A DNA stretch of 64,000 bases from Pieris napi (GCF_905475465.1 NC_062235.1:1932001-1996000); one strand, 5' to 3'; positions 33,202 through 43,977 are shown, numbered from the stretch's first letter. Numbers and translations: made by a program. The notes: generated by a model not told the origin, from the letters alone.

Positions 33202-35214
33202 ATGGATTTGCCGCAGTGCAAACATATTCGTTTAAGACGAATTTTAGACGGTACAGTAGATGTCGAAACGTTTGTTAAATCTTTAGAAAATCGATACAAA
33301 ATTGATATCAGATCCATACCCCAATGGGAAGATTTAATAAAATCTCTGTACAATGGGAAACATGAGTTGAAACATAAATTAGAAGCTGCTCTTAAGCGTA
33401 AGAAAAGTATAATTGAAAAACTATACATTCAAAACTACCGAGATTCGCCATTTGTTTTGACCGATAAGTTAGCAAGAACAGCAAAGGTCTGGAAAGAAAT
33501 AGATTCGAGTAAAAACAAGAAACTAACAATTCAAATTGAGAATCTATCTGAATCTATACTTTCATTAAAGCATAAAGATTATGAAAGTGAGGAATCAATA
33601 GATGAAGAGAGTGATATAATAAGATCAACAGCACATCCCAATACAGAAGTTGTTGAGGCTAGAGACAACGTAAAAGATAAACTAACTGATGTCGAACTGG
33701 AAACGCAATCCGAAATCTCAACCAAACTGCCCGTAATTATTTGTACCAATCCACATAAGCTAATTTCCCCATTAAGATCACAATGTACACCTCTTACTTA
33801 TAATTCACCTAAATCTTCGTCTGTAACAGTTAAAGACTACGCAGAGGAAAAAATATATACTCAAACCAAAGCGATTAGATCCTATCCAGAAGAAATTCAT
33901 ATGTACTACAACAGTATGCAGTTTAATAATGAACAGTTTATAAAGTTTACATTGAGGAACTGCACGAATGATTGGGCCTTTGTTCGTTTTGTAAGCCTAA
34001 CTAATAAACATCTACTAAAAAATATCAAGCTCAGACCGCTCACTCCTGTAAAATTATATGCAGGCCTATCAAAGGTATACTCGTTAGGGTTTAAGTTTAA
34101 ACCCAATGTAAAGGAATTTGAAGGGTTTTTAAATTTCAAAATTTGCCGCGATAGTTTAGATTCACCCGAAGAAATCCTAAATATTCAAATTACTTGTGAA
34201 TGTAAGGAAAACAGAGCGGTACATGTTTCTGAATGTGTATATTTACCAGCTGTTTATTTATGGCAGTTAACGAAAGATAGGTATCCTTCAGGAAATATCG
34301 TTGCTCGATCTGAAGATGACTATTTTTATCATATACATGTAAGAAAACAAGATATTAATTGGGAACTAGTGCTCGACGTTAAAAGCACTAGTTCGCTTGA
34401 GGTCCATGCTCCAGCCACGGAGAGTGAACTCCAAAGAAATTATGAACTGAAGTCACAAAATACGTTTTGTACTTCGACGAACTTTGCTGAAATACCAAAA
34501 GAAGAGTCGATTAGCTCACACGATATCGCGTACGGTATCTTATTAGAACTAGTTGAAAATTCCTTAAAACCATTTTTTCTACAACCCACATATTTTTATT
34601 TAAAACCACGTAGTAGTCAGAAAATCCGTGTCAACTTCACAAAAGCGGAATATATTGGCCTTCATCAAAGCTACTACGATTTGGAATTCTTTAATCCCAT
34701 TGATAATGATTTAATAATGACAAAAACAGTAAAAGTTTTTGCCGAAATATTGCCACATCCTATAAAAATCCATCCCATTATCCTAGACATGTCGGGAATA
34801 CCGAAGAAGCTCGGGCTATTCATCGATCATTTCACAATATTTAATAACCACAAATTTGTTCCTGTCACAATTAAAATTGAATTAACAAGCAAAATGAATA
34901 GAATTTTTGACATAACACCTCAAGAGATATTTATAACGGCGCAGTCAAATGCCTCTTTTGAGGTTTCTTTATGTTCCCAATCTGGTTCTAATAAACACGA
35001 AGATCTTGTTCATTTTACTATTAAAATAATTGTAATAGGAGATAAAGCTGTTTATAAAAACGTGCCACCATTTTTCTATGAAATTATCATCCCATGCGCT
35101 TCTGAATATAAAAGAGTTTATGGTAAAAAATATTTGAAATCTGCGTCCGATTCGTTAGATTACGACGATCGTACAGGAACGTCGACCGAAGTAGAACCAA
35201 GTAGGCTTTTGTAA
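33202..35214 (+). CDS. Intronless 670-aa protein, possible ASH/MSP-domain ciliary protein
   Basis: A single uninterrupted 2,013-base frame with an ATG start, in a genome where the other host genes have introns. Residues 1-80 are basic and helical (LKHKLEAALKRKKSIIEKL); about 115-170 are acidic and low in complexity (ESEESIDEESD). Then come three beta-rich stretches (near 230-325, 440-535 and 540-645) with ASH/MSP-like phrases: RNCTNDWAFVRFVSL, FFLQPTYFYLKPRSSQKIRV then NF, and FNNHKFVPVTIKIEL with ITPQEIFITAQSNASFEV. Such Ig-like modules occur in ciliary and centrosomal proteins (HYDIN, CFAP and DLEC1 types). No signal peptide or membrane segment. Lack of introns could mean origin by retroposition or a testis gene; that is inference. 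AATAAA at 35510 lies within a downstream repeat. The domain call is weak, but the gene itself is likely. Confidence 0.7.
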   Translation: MDLPQCKHIRLRRILDGTVDVETFVKSLENRYKIDIRSIPQWEDLIKSLYNGKHELKHKLEAALKRKKSIIEKLYIQNYRDSPFVLTDKLARTAKVWKEIDSSKNKKLTIQIENLSESILSLKHKDYESEESIDEESDIIRSTAHPNTEVVEARDNVKDKLTDVELETQSEISTKLPVIICTNPHKLISPLRSQCTPLTYNSPKSSSVTVKDYAEEKIYTQTKAIRSYPEEIHMYYNSMQFNNEQFIKFTLRNCTNDWAFVRFVSLTNKHLLKNIKLRPLTPVKLYAGLSKVYSLGFKFKPNVKEFEGFLNFKICRDSLDSPEEILNIQITCECKENRAVHVSECVYLPAVYLWQLTKDRYPSGNIVARSEDDYFYHIHVRKQDINWELVLDVKSTSSLEVHAPATESELQRNYELKSQNTFCTSTNFAEIPKEESISSHDIAYGILLELVENSLKPFFLQPTYFYLKPRSSQKIRVNFTKAEYIGLHQSYYDLEFFNPIDNDLIMTKTVKVFAEILPHPIKIHPIILDMSGIPKKLGLFIDHFTIFNNHKFVPVTIKIELTSKMNRIFDITPQEIFITAQSNASFEVSLCSQSGSNKHEDLVHFTIKIIVIGDKAVYKNVPPFFYEIIIPCASEYKRVYGKKYLKSASDSLDYDDRTGTSTEVEPSRLL

Positions 35215-35329
35215 ATTATATGCTTTGTTATGTTTGTTGATGTTGGTTATTTCGACTATGTGTTTGCGTGTTGTTCCCACGAGAATGTAAGTGCGTGCTC
35301 CTATTTCACCATGCCTCCTGCTTGTAGAG

Positions 35330-35585
35330 GACAAATCTTTGTTTTTAATTTATGTTATAATTACTTGAAATGTCACATGGGACATGGTGTAATGGTTGCA
35401 GCTCCTTACAAACATTTTGTAGAACAAAAAAATGGCGATTAAAAAGAGTGGTGGAGAGTTTATTGCCAGTTCTTCTCTCCCGTTCTACGCCCTTGATTTG
35501 AGAACTGGCAATAAATGTAAAATTAGAAGCATTAATATGTATTTCTTTACTGACATGTCATAAGTGTAAAAAATGTTTTCTATGT
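35330..35585 (+). repeat. Dispersed repeat G (LINE-tail-like), copy 1
   Basis: About 255 bp highly similar to 44770-45025. Shared blocks include GGTGTAATGGTTGCAGCTCC, GAGTGGTGGAGAGTTTA, GCCCTTGATTTGAGAACTGG and TATGTATTTCTTTACTGAC. Similar units end LINE copies in other moths, so a LINE 3' end is likely. It supplies AATAAA at 35510, just after the 670-aa gene. Confidence 0.65.
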
Positions 35586-35591
35586 GATTAA

Positions 35592-35976
35592 GGCTGAATT
35601 TAGTCTCACGCTCACCGTCAGCGCTCATAGATCAGCGCGTAGTTCGTCAGCGCTGACGCTCAGCGTGGTTCGTTTTAGTATCGTACTGACCGCCTTACTT
35701 GACCTGTATCCACTTCGCGATTTGCCATGACTGTACACGCTGACGACGTCCGTTCGACACTACAACGCTCACTGAAAGCAGAGGCGCTCTAGCGATCGTC
35801 AGCGCTGACAGCTACGCGGCGCCGACGCGCGACGCGTACGGCCGCGCAGCCATCGGCGCTGACCACCGTGCGCGCTGATAGCTACGCGTCATTCAAAAAC
35901 GCTTCCTAGAAGTTCATATATCTCGACCATCAGCGCCGACGGTGCGCGTGCGGTCGGCGTGACACTAAATTCAGCC
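35592..35976. mobile_element. GC-rich MITE, Harbinger-like, with 3-bp target duplication
   Basis: Terminal inverted repeats GGCTGAATTTAGTCTCACGC (left) and, on the other strand, GGCTGAATTTAGTGTCACGC (right) differ at one of 20 positions. TAA flanks both ends (35589-35591 and 35977-35979), as for PIF/Harbinger elements. The 385-bp interior is strikingly GC- and CpG-rich, with many TCAGCGC/GCGCTGA words in both orientations. No coding frame. Confidence 0.8.
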
Positions 35977-36766
35977 TAAATGATTTTTTACTTTTACTTT
36001 ACTTTTTAAATAAAAAACTTGGAATGTAATATGAGCAGCTAAAGAGCTGTGAACTTAACAGTTAATTCGTGTTTTTTTTACCAGTTTAATTATGAAAGCA
36101 ACTTTAAAACAACCGAAATATAGCTTAGGTCTCTAAAGAATTTTTAATTATTTATTTTACAGAATAATACAATCTAAATCATGATTACATTGAAAACCAC
36201 TGAGGTTGGCATTAATCCACAGCATTCAGGAGCGCGACAAACTCATATAAAAATAATTCTTCAACTTGTTTTTTATGTTGGTTAAGCTATCTAATAACTG
36301 ATCGGGTCCATTTATTAGCCGCGGCAGTAAACACTTCAACGTTATCTCGCATTAAAATTTGTCAGTTCACATATTATATATGTTAAAGTGAAAGTCAATT
36401 CATTTATTTCAGGAAGGCCTATTTAAAAGGAACTTTTGTAAGTCAAAATTACAAGTTAAAGATATAAAAAAATGACGGTAGTTCCAAGAGGTAGTTTCAT
36501 ATGGAGAAGAATGGGTTAAGAAACTCCCCATACTTACTCTTTTAAATTGTTTTTACAATATGTTGTATACATTGATTTGATAATTATATGAACTCTGAAT
36601 GTATAACAATATTACATTCCTTTCTTGTAGTGCTAGAGTGTAAAAATAAGCATATTATCTATAATTACTATGCAAATGCGTGCAAACACATCCAAAGATG
36701 TTAATTAATTTAATATTAATGAAGCATACAGCTGTCATGGTTTTTAACCGACTTAAAAAACTCGTA

Positions 36767-37052
36767 GCAATGTTGGCCATGTGGCTTCAGCGAGCGACTC
36801 TCATCCCTGAGGTCCTAGATTCGATTCCTGGCACCAATGGACTTTCTTCCTATGTTCGCATTTAACATTCCCTCGAACGGTGAAGGAAAACATCGCGAGG
36901 AAACCGGCTTGCCTTAGAGCCAAAAAGTCGACGGTGTCAGGCACAGGAGGCTGATTACCTACTTGCCTATGAGATTGACAAATGATCATGAAACAGATAC
37001 AGAAATCTGAGGCCCAGACCTAAAAAAAGTTTTAGCGCCACTGATTTCTTTT
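36767..37052 (+). mobile_element. tRNA-derived SINE, family A
   Basis: Head with GTTGGCCATGTGGCTTCAGC and a mutated B box (GATTCGATTCC). The body matches the 2926 copy through GCGCCACTGATTTC. Several internal deletions suggest an older copy. Confidence 0.8.
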
Positions 37053-38095
37053 TTAGCATTTTATAAAACTCAAAGGAAGAGGATTACGATACATTGATCG
37101 ATTGTACAAAAGATTAACCTCCATAAAATTAGTTTCATCTTCGTACCACTTGTGTGTTAATAAACTAATTAATACAATACATTACATTATCTTAGTATTC
37201 AAACCAAATCTATTTAATTCATTGTGCGTTTGGTGACCGATTGTATTAAAAGGAATTTATCGTAAAGAGTTTTTATATAGCATAAAAATTATATTCCGTA
37301 AAAGTAGGTATTTAATAATCATAATATAGTATTTTAAACACTTGTAGTCATATCTTCTTTCTTCTTTTTTTCTTCTTCTCTCTTCTTTTTTTTTTACACT
37401 AAAAATATTTGGCTTTGGTTTAATTTGTCACTTGACATAATAGATGTAAGATGTTTTATTTTTTTCTTTATATTATTTTATTTTATAAAACCTAGAATAT
37501 AGGCTTAGAAATAGGCTAGTATAGTTGCGCCATTATTTATTCCCAGTACTCGTATAAGCGATTGATATTATATACATCTATTTCTGTATTGTGCTGTGAA
37601 TCTTCTGAATAATAAATAACGCTTCTTTAAGTAAATTACGTGTAACATATAAAAGAACATTACAATCTAACAACCGTAAAGTGCGAAAACGACCCAACAA
37701 TAAAAATAATTGTTGATGAGTCAAGGAATGTCGTTGAGGACGGCCAGGATGGAACCTGTTGTTGTGACCGAGATAAATGTGTTACGGGTCGTGGAAGTTG
37801 ATTGCCTACCCGCATAATATTCCAGTTCATGCAGGCCAGAGGAACCGGTTAGGACAATCGATTATAAATCAAACATGTGTATGTAATATCAAGAGCAGAG
37901 CTTGCGAGATATGATTATTACAATATGCATTTAGAAGTTTAGATTTTTAATGATTTAGCGTGTCATTTTTTTTTACATGTGCACTTTTTCGTTTTCATAT
38001 TGTGTCTAGTTTAGTGTTTGTTTTTTGTTCCTATTTTAGTTTTGTCTAAACTTTATGTAAGCACTTCTTGCTTGCCTTATCTAATTTAATTTATT
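37053..38095. other. Intergenic DNA, nothing firmly recognised
   Basis: AT-rich. A T/C-rich run lies near 37355-37395. A less AT-rich patch at 37680-37870 has a short frame with CCC and DRDKCVTGRG, but its reverse strand looks like a LINE remnant, so no gene is called. Confidence 0.4.
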
Positions 38096-38325
38096 CTTTT
38101 TGAAGTTATACTTCTTTTGGCGCGTTAGGGAAAAATGATGAGAGTAAATTTTTTGTCACAAAAAACCGACACCCTGAAGTTAGCTATAGTCAACATTTTA
38201 GTTTTTTCTATTGTTAGTGTCGTTTTTTCTAAAAACGTAGAATAAAATCTTTGAAAAGATTTTTATATTGTTACGCCAAAGTATTACTTCTAACGCGTGT
38301 ATAAGTACACAAACGTTTTTTTTGT
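38096..38325. mobile_element. MITE-like repeat, copy 2
   Basis: The left end TTGAAGTTATACTTCTTTTG continues GCGCGTTAGGG. The right end, reverse complemented, has GAAGTAATACTTTGGCG. Same family as 30654-31012 and shorter inside. It is followed at 38345-38395 by a LINE-tail block (GGAAGAGATCGCTCGAAAGC) also seen near 49275 and 50440. Confidence 0.4.
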
Positions 38326-38582
38326 TCACAGTAGTTGGAAGCTGGAAGAGATCGCTCGAAAGCGATAAGGCCGCCAGTAAGGCTCAATCAGAAGTAGGTA
38401 CGCATGGTAAAGAAAGACTCAAACCTTTTACCTTGTTTAATAAACCTCTCAAAACAACAATATTATCTAATATTGTTAAGGCTGAAAAAACAAATGAAGG
38501 TATTTTTAAGGTAATATGTACTTTAACTTATCGCTTTAAAGGCTCCAAATATAGCAAAATCTATTGATAAACAACGAATACA

Positions 38583-38840
38583 CTGATTGACGGCTCATTG
38601 GTCTAGTGGTCTGTACCCCTGACTGCGAATCCATGGGTCCCGGGTTCGATCCCCGGCTGAGACAAACATCGATGTGATGAGCATTTGGTGTTGTGCTGAG
38701 GTCTTGGTTGTTTAAATATGTATTTATGTGTCTATCTATCTATAATATGTATGTATATCCGTTGCCTAGTACCCATAACACAAGCTTCACCAGCTTAGCA
38801 TGGGACTAGGTCAATTGGTGTGAATTGTCCAATCATAAAA
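38583..38840 (+). mobile_element. tRNA-derived SINE, family B
   Basis: The head resembles a tRNA gene: A-box-like TGGTCTAGTGG near 38594 and a perfect B box GGTTCGATCC near 38643, with a CCCGGGTTCGATCCCCGG T-arm. The tail includes TAGTACCCATAACACAAGC and GGGACTAGGTCAATTGGTGT, unlike family A. It is not called as a functional tRNA because the tail is SINE-type and the acceptor stem is imperfect. Confidence 0.75.
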
Positions 38841-39254
38841 TGGTTATGGATATAAATTCTGCTGGACCTCATTTGGAAGAACCTACCTGAGACAAGATGA
38901 AGGTAAACGGCATATTAAAATTGATAGTGAGGGTGATTTAAATAAACTTCGTCTAAAACAATGACTTTTTGAGGTCCCCAGGAAACTCCGCCGGCCTACG
39001 ATAACTTTCCTGTTTGTGAAAATCCGGCACTTAATTATTGTTTTTATAGATATTATTTTATTTTTTTATATATTATATTATTGTTTTACTTTATATACAT
39101 ACTTATACTCTGTTCATTGTATTGTATTTTACATAACTAAAAAATTATACATTCTTAGTCTAGTGATCATGTTGAAATCGAGATCTTATCTTTGTAAAAA
39201 TGTCAGCATTTCTCAGACACGAGTAGCTGCGACAAAAAGCTTAATATTTTACAA
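38841..39254 (+). mobile_element. Probable 5' end region of the 39255 LINE
   Basis: This precedes the LINE frame, but the 5' boundary is not visible. No ORF1 with zinc knuckles is seen here, so the copy is 5'-truncated or belongs to a lineage lacking ORF1 near this point. Confidence 0.35.
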
Positions 39255-42164
39255 ATGGCTAGATTTATTGATAATATAAATAATGATATTGATAATATAA
39301 CAGTGGCAACTGCCTACAGTTGTGATATAAATAATTGTAATGATTTAGTAAAAAAATCAGGAAACTCCCTAAAAATTATAACACAAAATATCCGTAGCGT
39401 TTACAAAAATATTGATGCATTCTTGGCCCATATAGCTCGTCTGTACTTTGATCCAGATATAATAATTTTAACTGAATGCTGGTTAAACGATAATAAACCC
39501 ATACCCAGTCTCAAGGATTATAATTCTTATTTCACAAAAAAATGCTTAAATCAAAATGACGGTATTATAATTTATGCTAAACAGAATATAAATTGCGAAA
39601 TTGAAGAACCTAATCCTAAAGATGCTAACTTTCTGCTAGCTAAAATAGTACCAGATATTGTACTTTTAGCTATTTATAGATCACCATCCTTTTACTACAC
39701 TGAGCGCTTTTTGAATGCTTTGAATGATATTGTTAAATCTATAAAATCTAAGAATATATTTTTAATAGGTGATATAAATATCGATATAAAACCTGGAAAC
39801 GGTGACAGAAACAGTAACTCTTACTTAAATTTAACCAGCGAATTGGGTTTTCTGCCAGGCCACACATATCCAACACGATTAAGCAATTGTCTCGATCATG
39901 TAATGGTTAAAACTGTTTTACAAACTAGTGTTATAGTTATAAATTCCACCGTAACTGATCACGACTCTATTCTAATAAATCTATCCCTTAACAGTAAACG
40001 GACTAATACTCAGTGCCCTTCCATTGTTGAAAGAGTAAATTTTAGTGAAGCTATAAAATATGTTGAATTGGCTGATTTTACTTTTATGACTAACAAGCAA
40101 GACGCCGAGTCTGCTGCGACTCGATTTGTTGAAATTCTGTCATCTGCTATTAAAGCTAACACTGAAAAAGTCCGTGTACCCAGGCGCAAAAAATCTCTTA
40201 AGCCCTGGATGACTCCGGGCCTACTTCGCTGTATCCGTCACCGGGATAAACTGCATCTTAATTTAAAAAGGGACCCCCAAAATGAAATTCTTAAAATAAC
40301 CTATAAAAGGTACAGGAATTTTTGTTGCTCATTACTTAGAAAATTGAAGCGCGAACACGATAAATTCTTATTAAAAAGTGCAAAATCAAATAAAGAAACC
40401 TGGGCTGCAATAAAATATGTCACCGATAGTTCAAGTAAAAAATCTTCTGCCGATGAGTTAATTAGGAATTGTAACGCATTGGATGCGGTTGAGGACATAA
40501 ATAGTTATTTTTCTAATGTTGGTAGAGAGCTAGCTGAAAAACTTACAGGGTGTAAGTATAACTACATATGTACAAGATCTAATTGCTTGACTAACTCCTT
40601 CGTACTAATGCCACCAGATGAGGGTGAGGTGGAATCTCTCATCTTAAGCTTAAAAAATGATTGTGCCACTGGTTGGGACTCTATACCAGCTCGATTTCTA
40701 AAAATGGTAAGACATGTCATTGTATCGCCGCTTACTATCTTGTTTCAGACATGTTTTAGGGAAGGCTGCTTTCCAAAAGTCTTTAAAAGGTCTCTCATTA
40801 CTCCTGTTCACAAGGGTGGGGCACGGGATTGTGTTGCAAACTACAGACCGATTTCTGTGCTTACAGCACTATCAAAAATCCTAGAAAAGATGCTTAACGT
40901 GAGGTTAATACAGTTTTTAAATCGGTACAATATTCTGTCCAGCTCACAATTTGGTTTCAGAATGGGTATGTCAACAGAAGACGCTGTGGGTAGCTTGATT
41001 GAGTTTGTCACAGAAAAACTTGACAGGAAACAAAAGTGCCTTGGTGTCTTCCTCGATCTTGCCAAGGCATTTGATACCGTCTCAATACCTATACTTGTGG
41101 ACAAATTGGAGCGAATTGGAATAAGAGACTCAGCCCTGCTTATTTTTAAAGATTTCCTTAGTGGTCGGGTGCAAAGGGTTAAGATTAATAATTATATTAG
41201 TTCCGACGCAAATGTAACTTTTGGAGTTCCGCAAGGCAGTATTCTTGGTCCAAGTCTTTTTCTTATTTACATAAACGACCTATGTAATATGTCCCTAACT
41301 AGTTGCAGGTTGTTTACCTATGCCGATGATACGGCTATAGTTTTTTATGGGGACACCTGGACCGAGATACAAAATATTGCCGAAAGCGGACTGCAGAAGG
41401 TGGCTAGATGGCTCAGGGAAAATTTACTTACTTTAAATATTTCTAAAACTTCGTATATTCAGTTCCAAACTATTAATTCCCATATGACTGATATTAATCT
41501 TAAAATACACATATGTGTCTCTGAGCGAAATTGTACTTGCATTAATATAACAAAATCCAATACCATTAAATACCTCGGTATCGAATTAGATAATAAATTG
41601 AGTTGGCTTCCTCACATTGAGATTATAACGGCACGCACGCGAAAACTAATCTGGACATTCAAAAAATTACGTTATGCCGCGGAATTTGAACTACTCCGCA
41701 CTGTTTACTTTGCCTTAGTAAAATCGGTTATTGGATACTGCGTGAGCGTGTGGGGTGGAGCGTGCAAGTCACATCTAATTCAGCTTGAAAGAGCCCACAG
41801 ATCTTTACTAAAAGTAATGACTTTCAAACCCTACAGATTTTCAACCACACTTTTATATAAACAGTGTGAGCTCCTCAGTGTTAGACAGTTATTCGTCTTT
41901 AATATAATAGCCAAACAACATGTCCATACCCCTTATAACCCAGAGGTTTGCAGTAACAAACGCTGTATACCAAATGTACTCCCCACAGCAAAATTCCGTA
42001 CTACCTTCGCAAGGCGACAACGAGCATATCTCTCAGTCTTTCTATATAATAAAATAAACAAAAAATTAAATTTCTACCCTCTTTCACTACATGACTGCAA
42101 ATCAATTGTTAAGACTTGGCTTTTGTCCCTAAATTATGAGGAAACAGAAGATCTATTTAACTAA
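39255..42164 (+). CDS. Intact LINE endonuclease/reverse transcriptase (CR1/Jockey group)
   Basis: One uninterrupted 969-codon frame. Residues about 38-245 form an apurinic-type endonuclease with the expected active-site blocks: ITQNIRS (Asn45), LTECW (Glu74), IGDINID (Asp173, Asn175) and TDHDS (Asp235, His236). Reverse-transcriptase blocks follow: NYRPISVLTALSKILEK, LDLAKAFD (Asp601), GVPQGSILGP (659 on) and YADDT (689-693). The thumb and C-terminal region is typical of CR1/Jockey-type elements (SVWGGACKSHL, QLERAHRSLLKVM). The protein nicks target DNA and primes reverse transcription of its own RNA. No frameshift or stop breaks it, so it is a recent copy and could still supply enzyme. I saw no ORF1 upstream. 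It is the only coding-competent transposon here. Confidence 0.92.
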   Translation: MARFIDNINNDIDNITVATAYSCDINNCNDLVKKSGNSLKIITQNIRSVYKNIDAFLAHIARLYFDPDIIILTECWLNDNKPIPSLKDYNSYFTKKCLNQNDGIIIYAKQNINCEIEEPNPKDANFLLAKIVPDIVLLAIYRSPSFYYTERFLNALNDIVKSIKSKNIFLIGDINIDIKPGNGDRNSNSYLNLTSELGFLPGHTYPTRLSNCLDHVMVKTVLQTSVIVINSTVTDHDSILINLSLNSKRTNTQCPSIVERVNFSEAIKYVELADFTFMTNKQDAESAATRFVEILSSAIKANTEKVRVPRRKKSLKPWMTPGLLRCIRHRDKLHLNLKRDPQNEILKITYKRYRNFCCSLLRKLKREHDKFLLKSAKSNKETWAAIKYVTDSSSKKSSADELIRNCNALDAVEDINSYFSNVGRELAEKLTGCKYNYICTRSNCLTNSFVLMPPDEGEVESLILSLKNDCATGWDSIPARFLKMVRHVIVSPLTILFQTCFREGCFPKVFKRSLITPVHKGGARDCVANYRPISVLTALSKILEKMLNVRLIQFLNRYNILSSSQFGFRMGMSTEDAVGSLIEFVTEKLDRKQKCLGVFLDLAKAFDTVSIPILVDKLERIGIRDSALLIFKDFLSGRVQRVKINNYISSDANVTFGVPQGSILGPSLFLIYINDLCNMSLTSCRLFTYADDTAIVFYGDTWTEIQNIAESGLQKVARWLRENLLTLNISKTSYIQFQTINSHMTDINLKIHICVSERNCTCINITKSNTIKYLGIELDNKLSWLPHIEIITARTRKLIWTFKKLRYAAEFELLRTVYFALVKSVIGYCVSVWGGACKSHLIQLERAHRSLLKVMTFKPYRFSTTLLYKQCELLSVRQLFVFNIIAKQHVHTPYNPEVCSNKRCIPNVLPTAKFRTTFARRQRAYLSVFLYNKINKKLNFYPLSLHDCKSIVKTWLLSLNYEETEDLFN

Positions 42165-42640
42165 CATGCTACAATAATATTTTAGTTATTTTGATTCATT
42201 AATTATGTGTATAATTTATATATTTATACTAGTGTTACATATACCCATATGTAAAATGTATAATTATGTATATTTATGTATTATGTATATTTATGTATTT
42301 TAGTATTTTATGTGTATGTACCTATTTTATTACCTATTATATTCATTGTAATTTATACTGAAACATTTTTTTTTCAATATATGTTATTTTTGTTTAAGTA
42401 TATTATGTGTAAGAAGATAATTAGATGTAATATCTGGAATTTACAAATGTCTATAAAAAGTATTGTCTTGTAAAATCTTGAATAAGCTCTCTTGACACTT
42501 GTTACGAATTATATTGGGAGAAGCCACTGACTCCTGAGATACAGGCACTAAAGCCTAGTTTAGGTGTCAGAGTCTTCATAGGATTTCTGTAATTACAAAT
42601 ATGTCAATAAAGATTATTATTATTATTATTATTATTATAA
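42165..42640 (+). mobile_element. LINE 3' UTR with (ATT)n tail
   Basis: About 475 bp after the stop, ending AATAAAG and then about eight TTA/ATT units (42612-42638). Microsatellite rather than poly(A) tails fit CR1-group LINEs. The end marks the 3' boundary of the copy. Confidence 0.8.
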
Positions 42641-43029
42641 AAATAAAAATAAATTATATTTATGAAGAAACAAAATTGCGAGAAATTCGATACAATGTCC
42701 CAAAAGACACTCATAAATTTAAAACCGAAAGATTGTTGCCAAGAAATTTTCCAATCGTATCTATTTGTTATTCAATAAACGTGTACTGTCAAATTCGTAT
42801 TTGAAGATCGAATATCGATTAGATGTGTTGATAGTGTTATCACGAAAGCATTAGTATGCAACTCAAATGCAGCTTTCGCGTTTAGCGTAACAGTGTTTAA
42901 TATGTAGCAGCTGAAAACTGAAAATTAAACACAGAATTTTATAGCTTTCAGTCCTGTCTTCACATGATGGCATATTATTTATTTTATCAAGTAACAATTA
43001 TATGTTCAGATGAGTTATTTTTGGGGACA

Positions 43030-43555
43030 AGGGACAATGGACAATCGGAACAGGGGACAATCGGGCAGAATCTAATGTTACGTGATACTACCGCTAATGA
43101 ACACTCTCAATGCCAGAGGTTTCGCGAGGGCGTTGCCTCCTTTTAAGAATTGGTACGGTCTTTTCTAGAAGGACCCTAAGTCTTATTGGATCGACAATAC
43201 TTCAGTGGGCAGCTCTGAACACTCTCCGTGGTAAATGCTAGTGGTAGTTGTTTGGATGGATACCGGCTGGGTTTCATCAGACGTCGAGGCAGAATACGAA
43301 ATTCCACCCGTATCACATCGATGTCCGTCGTTCCACAACTGAGCATTTGGGTGATTTTGCCGTGCACCAACACTATGTAGAACCAGCTGCCCACTGAAGT
43401 ATTTCCGAGCCAATTCGAATTAGGATCGAGACAACATCGTACCAATTCTTAAAAGGTCGGCAACGCACTTGCGGGCCCTCTGGCAATGAGTTTGTCTATG
43501 GGCAGCAGTATCACTTAATATCAAGTGAGCCTCCTGCCCGTTTGCCTATATATAA
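43030..43555. mobile_element. Two LINE family C tails joined head to head
   Basis: 43030-43215 is a minus-oriented tail (ACGTGATACTACCGC, GAAGGACCCTAAGTCTTATT, TACTTCAGTGGGCAGCT). 43216-43555 is plus-oriented (GTCCGTCGTTCCACAAC, CAGCTGCCCACTGAAGTATT, GGTCGGCAACGCACTTGCGG, GTGAGCCTCCTGCCCG). The junction lies in the same region of the element in both arms. Confidence 0.65.
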
Positions 43556-43977
43556 AAAAAGTAAGATAAATGGTATAGCGTACTACGTAGATTGCAGATA
43601 TTGATGTCTTCTATATAACTATAGTACATCTTTGCTATATTGTCAATATTTTCGTAGCATAAGCAATTTTTGTATTTATTTCACTCATTTGGTTATCGAA
43701 GATTTCATACGGGTCCCTAAATTTTTGATAAAACTTTACAGCCTATTTTACCAGAGATAATGTAGAATTCTAATTGTGAAATATTTTTTCGAATCGGTCC
43801 AGTACTTTGGAGCCTATAAAATAAAAACAAACAGTCAAATATTTCCTCTTTGTAAGTATTAGTTTATGATAATTTAATGTTGTTTTAAATTATATGCTCT
43901 TAGTTTAACATACAGATAAGGAAGACATTGTAAAATAGTCGTGAGATATACACTGTTATGTTTGTTTGTTCGTAATA

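Noticed and set aside
37680..37870. Short plus frame with CCC and DRDKCVTGRG
   Set aside because: No splice support, and the reverse strand reads like a decayed LINE segment (RNTFISVTTTGSILAVLND).
38586..38660. Possible tRNA gene with a perfect B box
   Set aside because: The acceptor arms pair imperfectly and the sequence continues into a SINE-type tail, so it is the head of a SINE.
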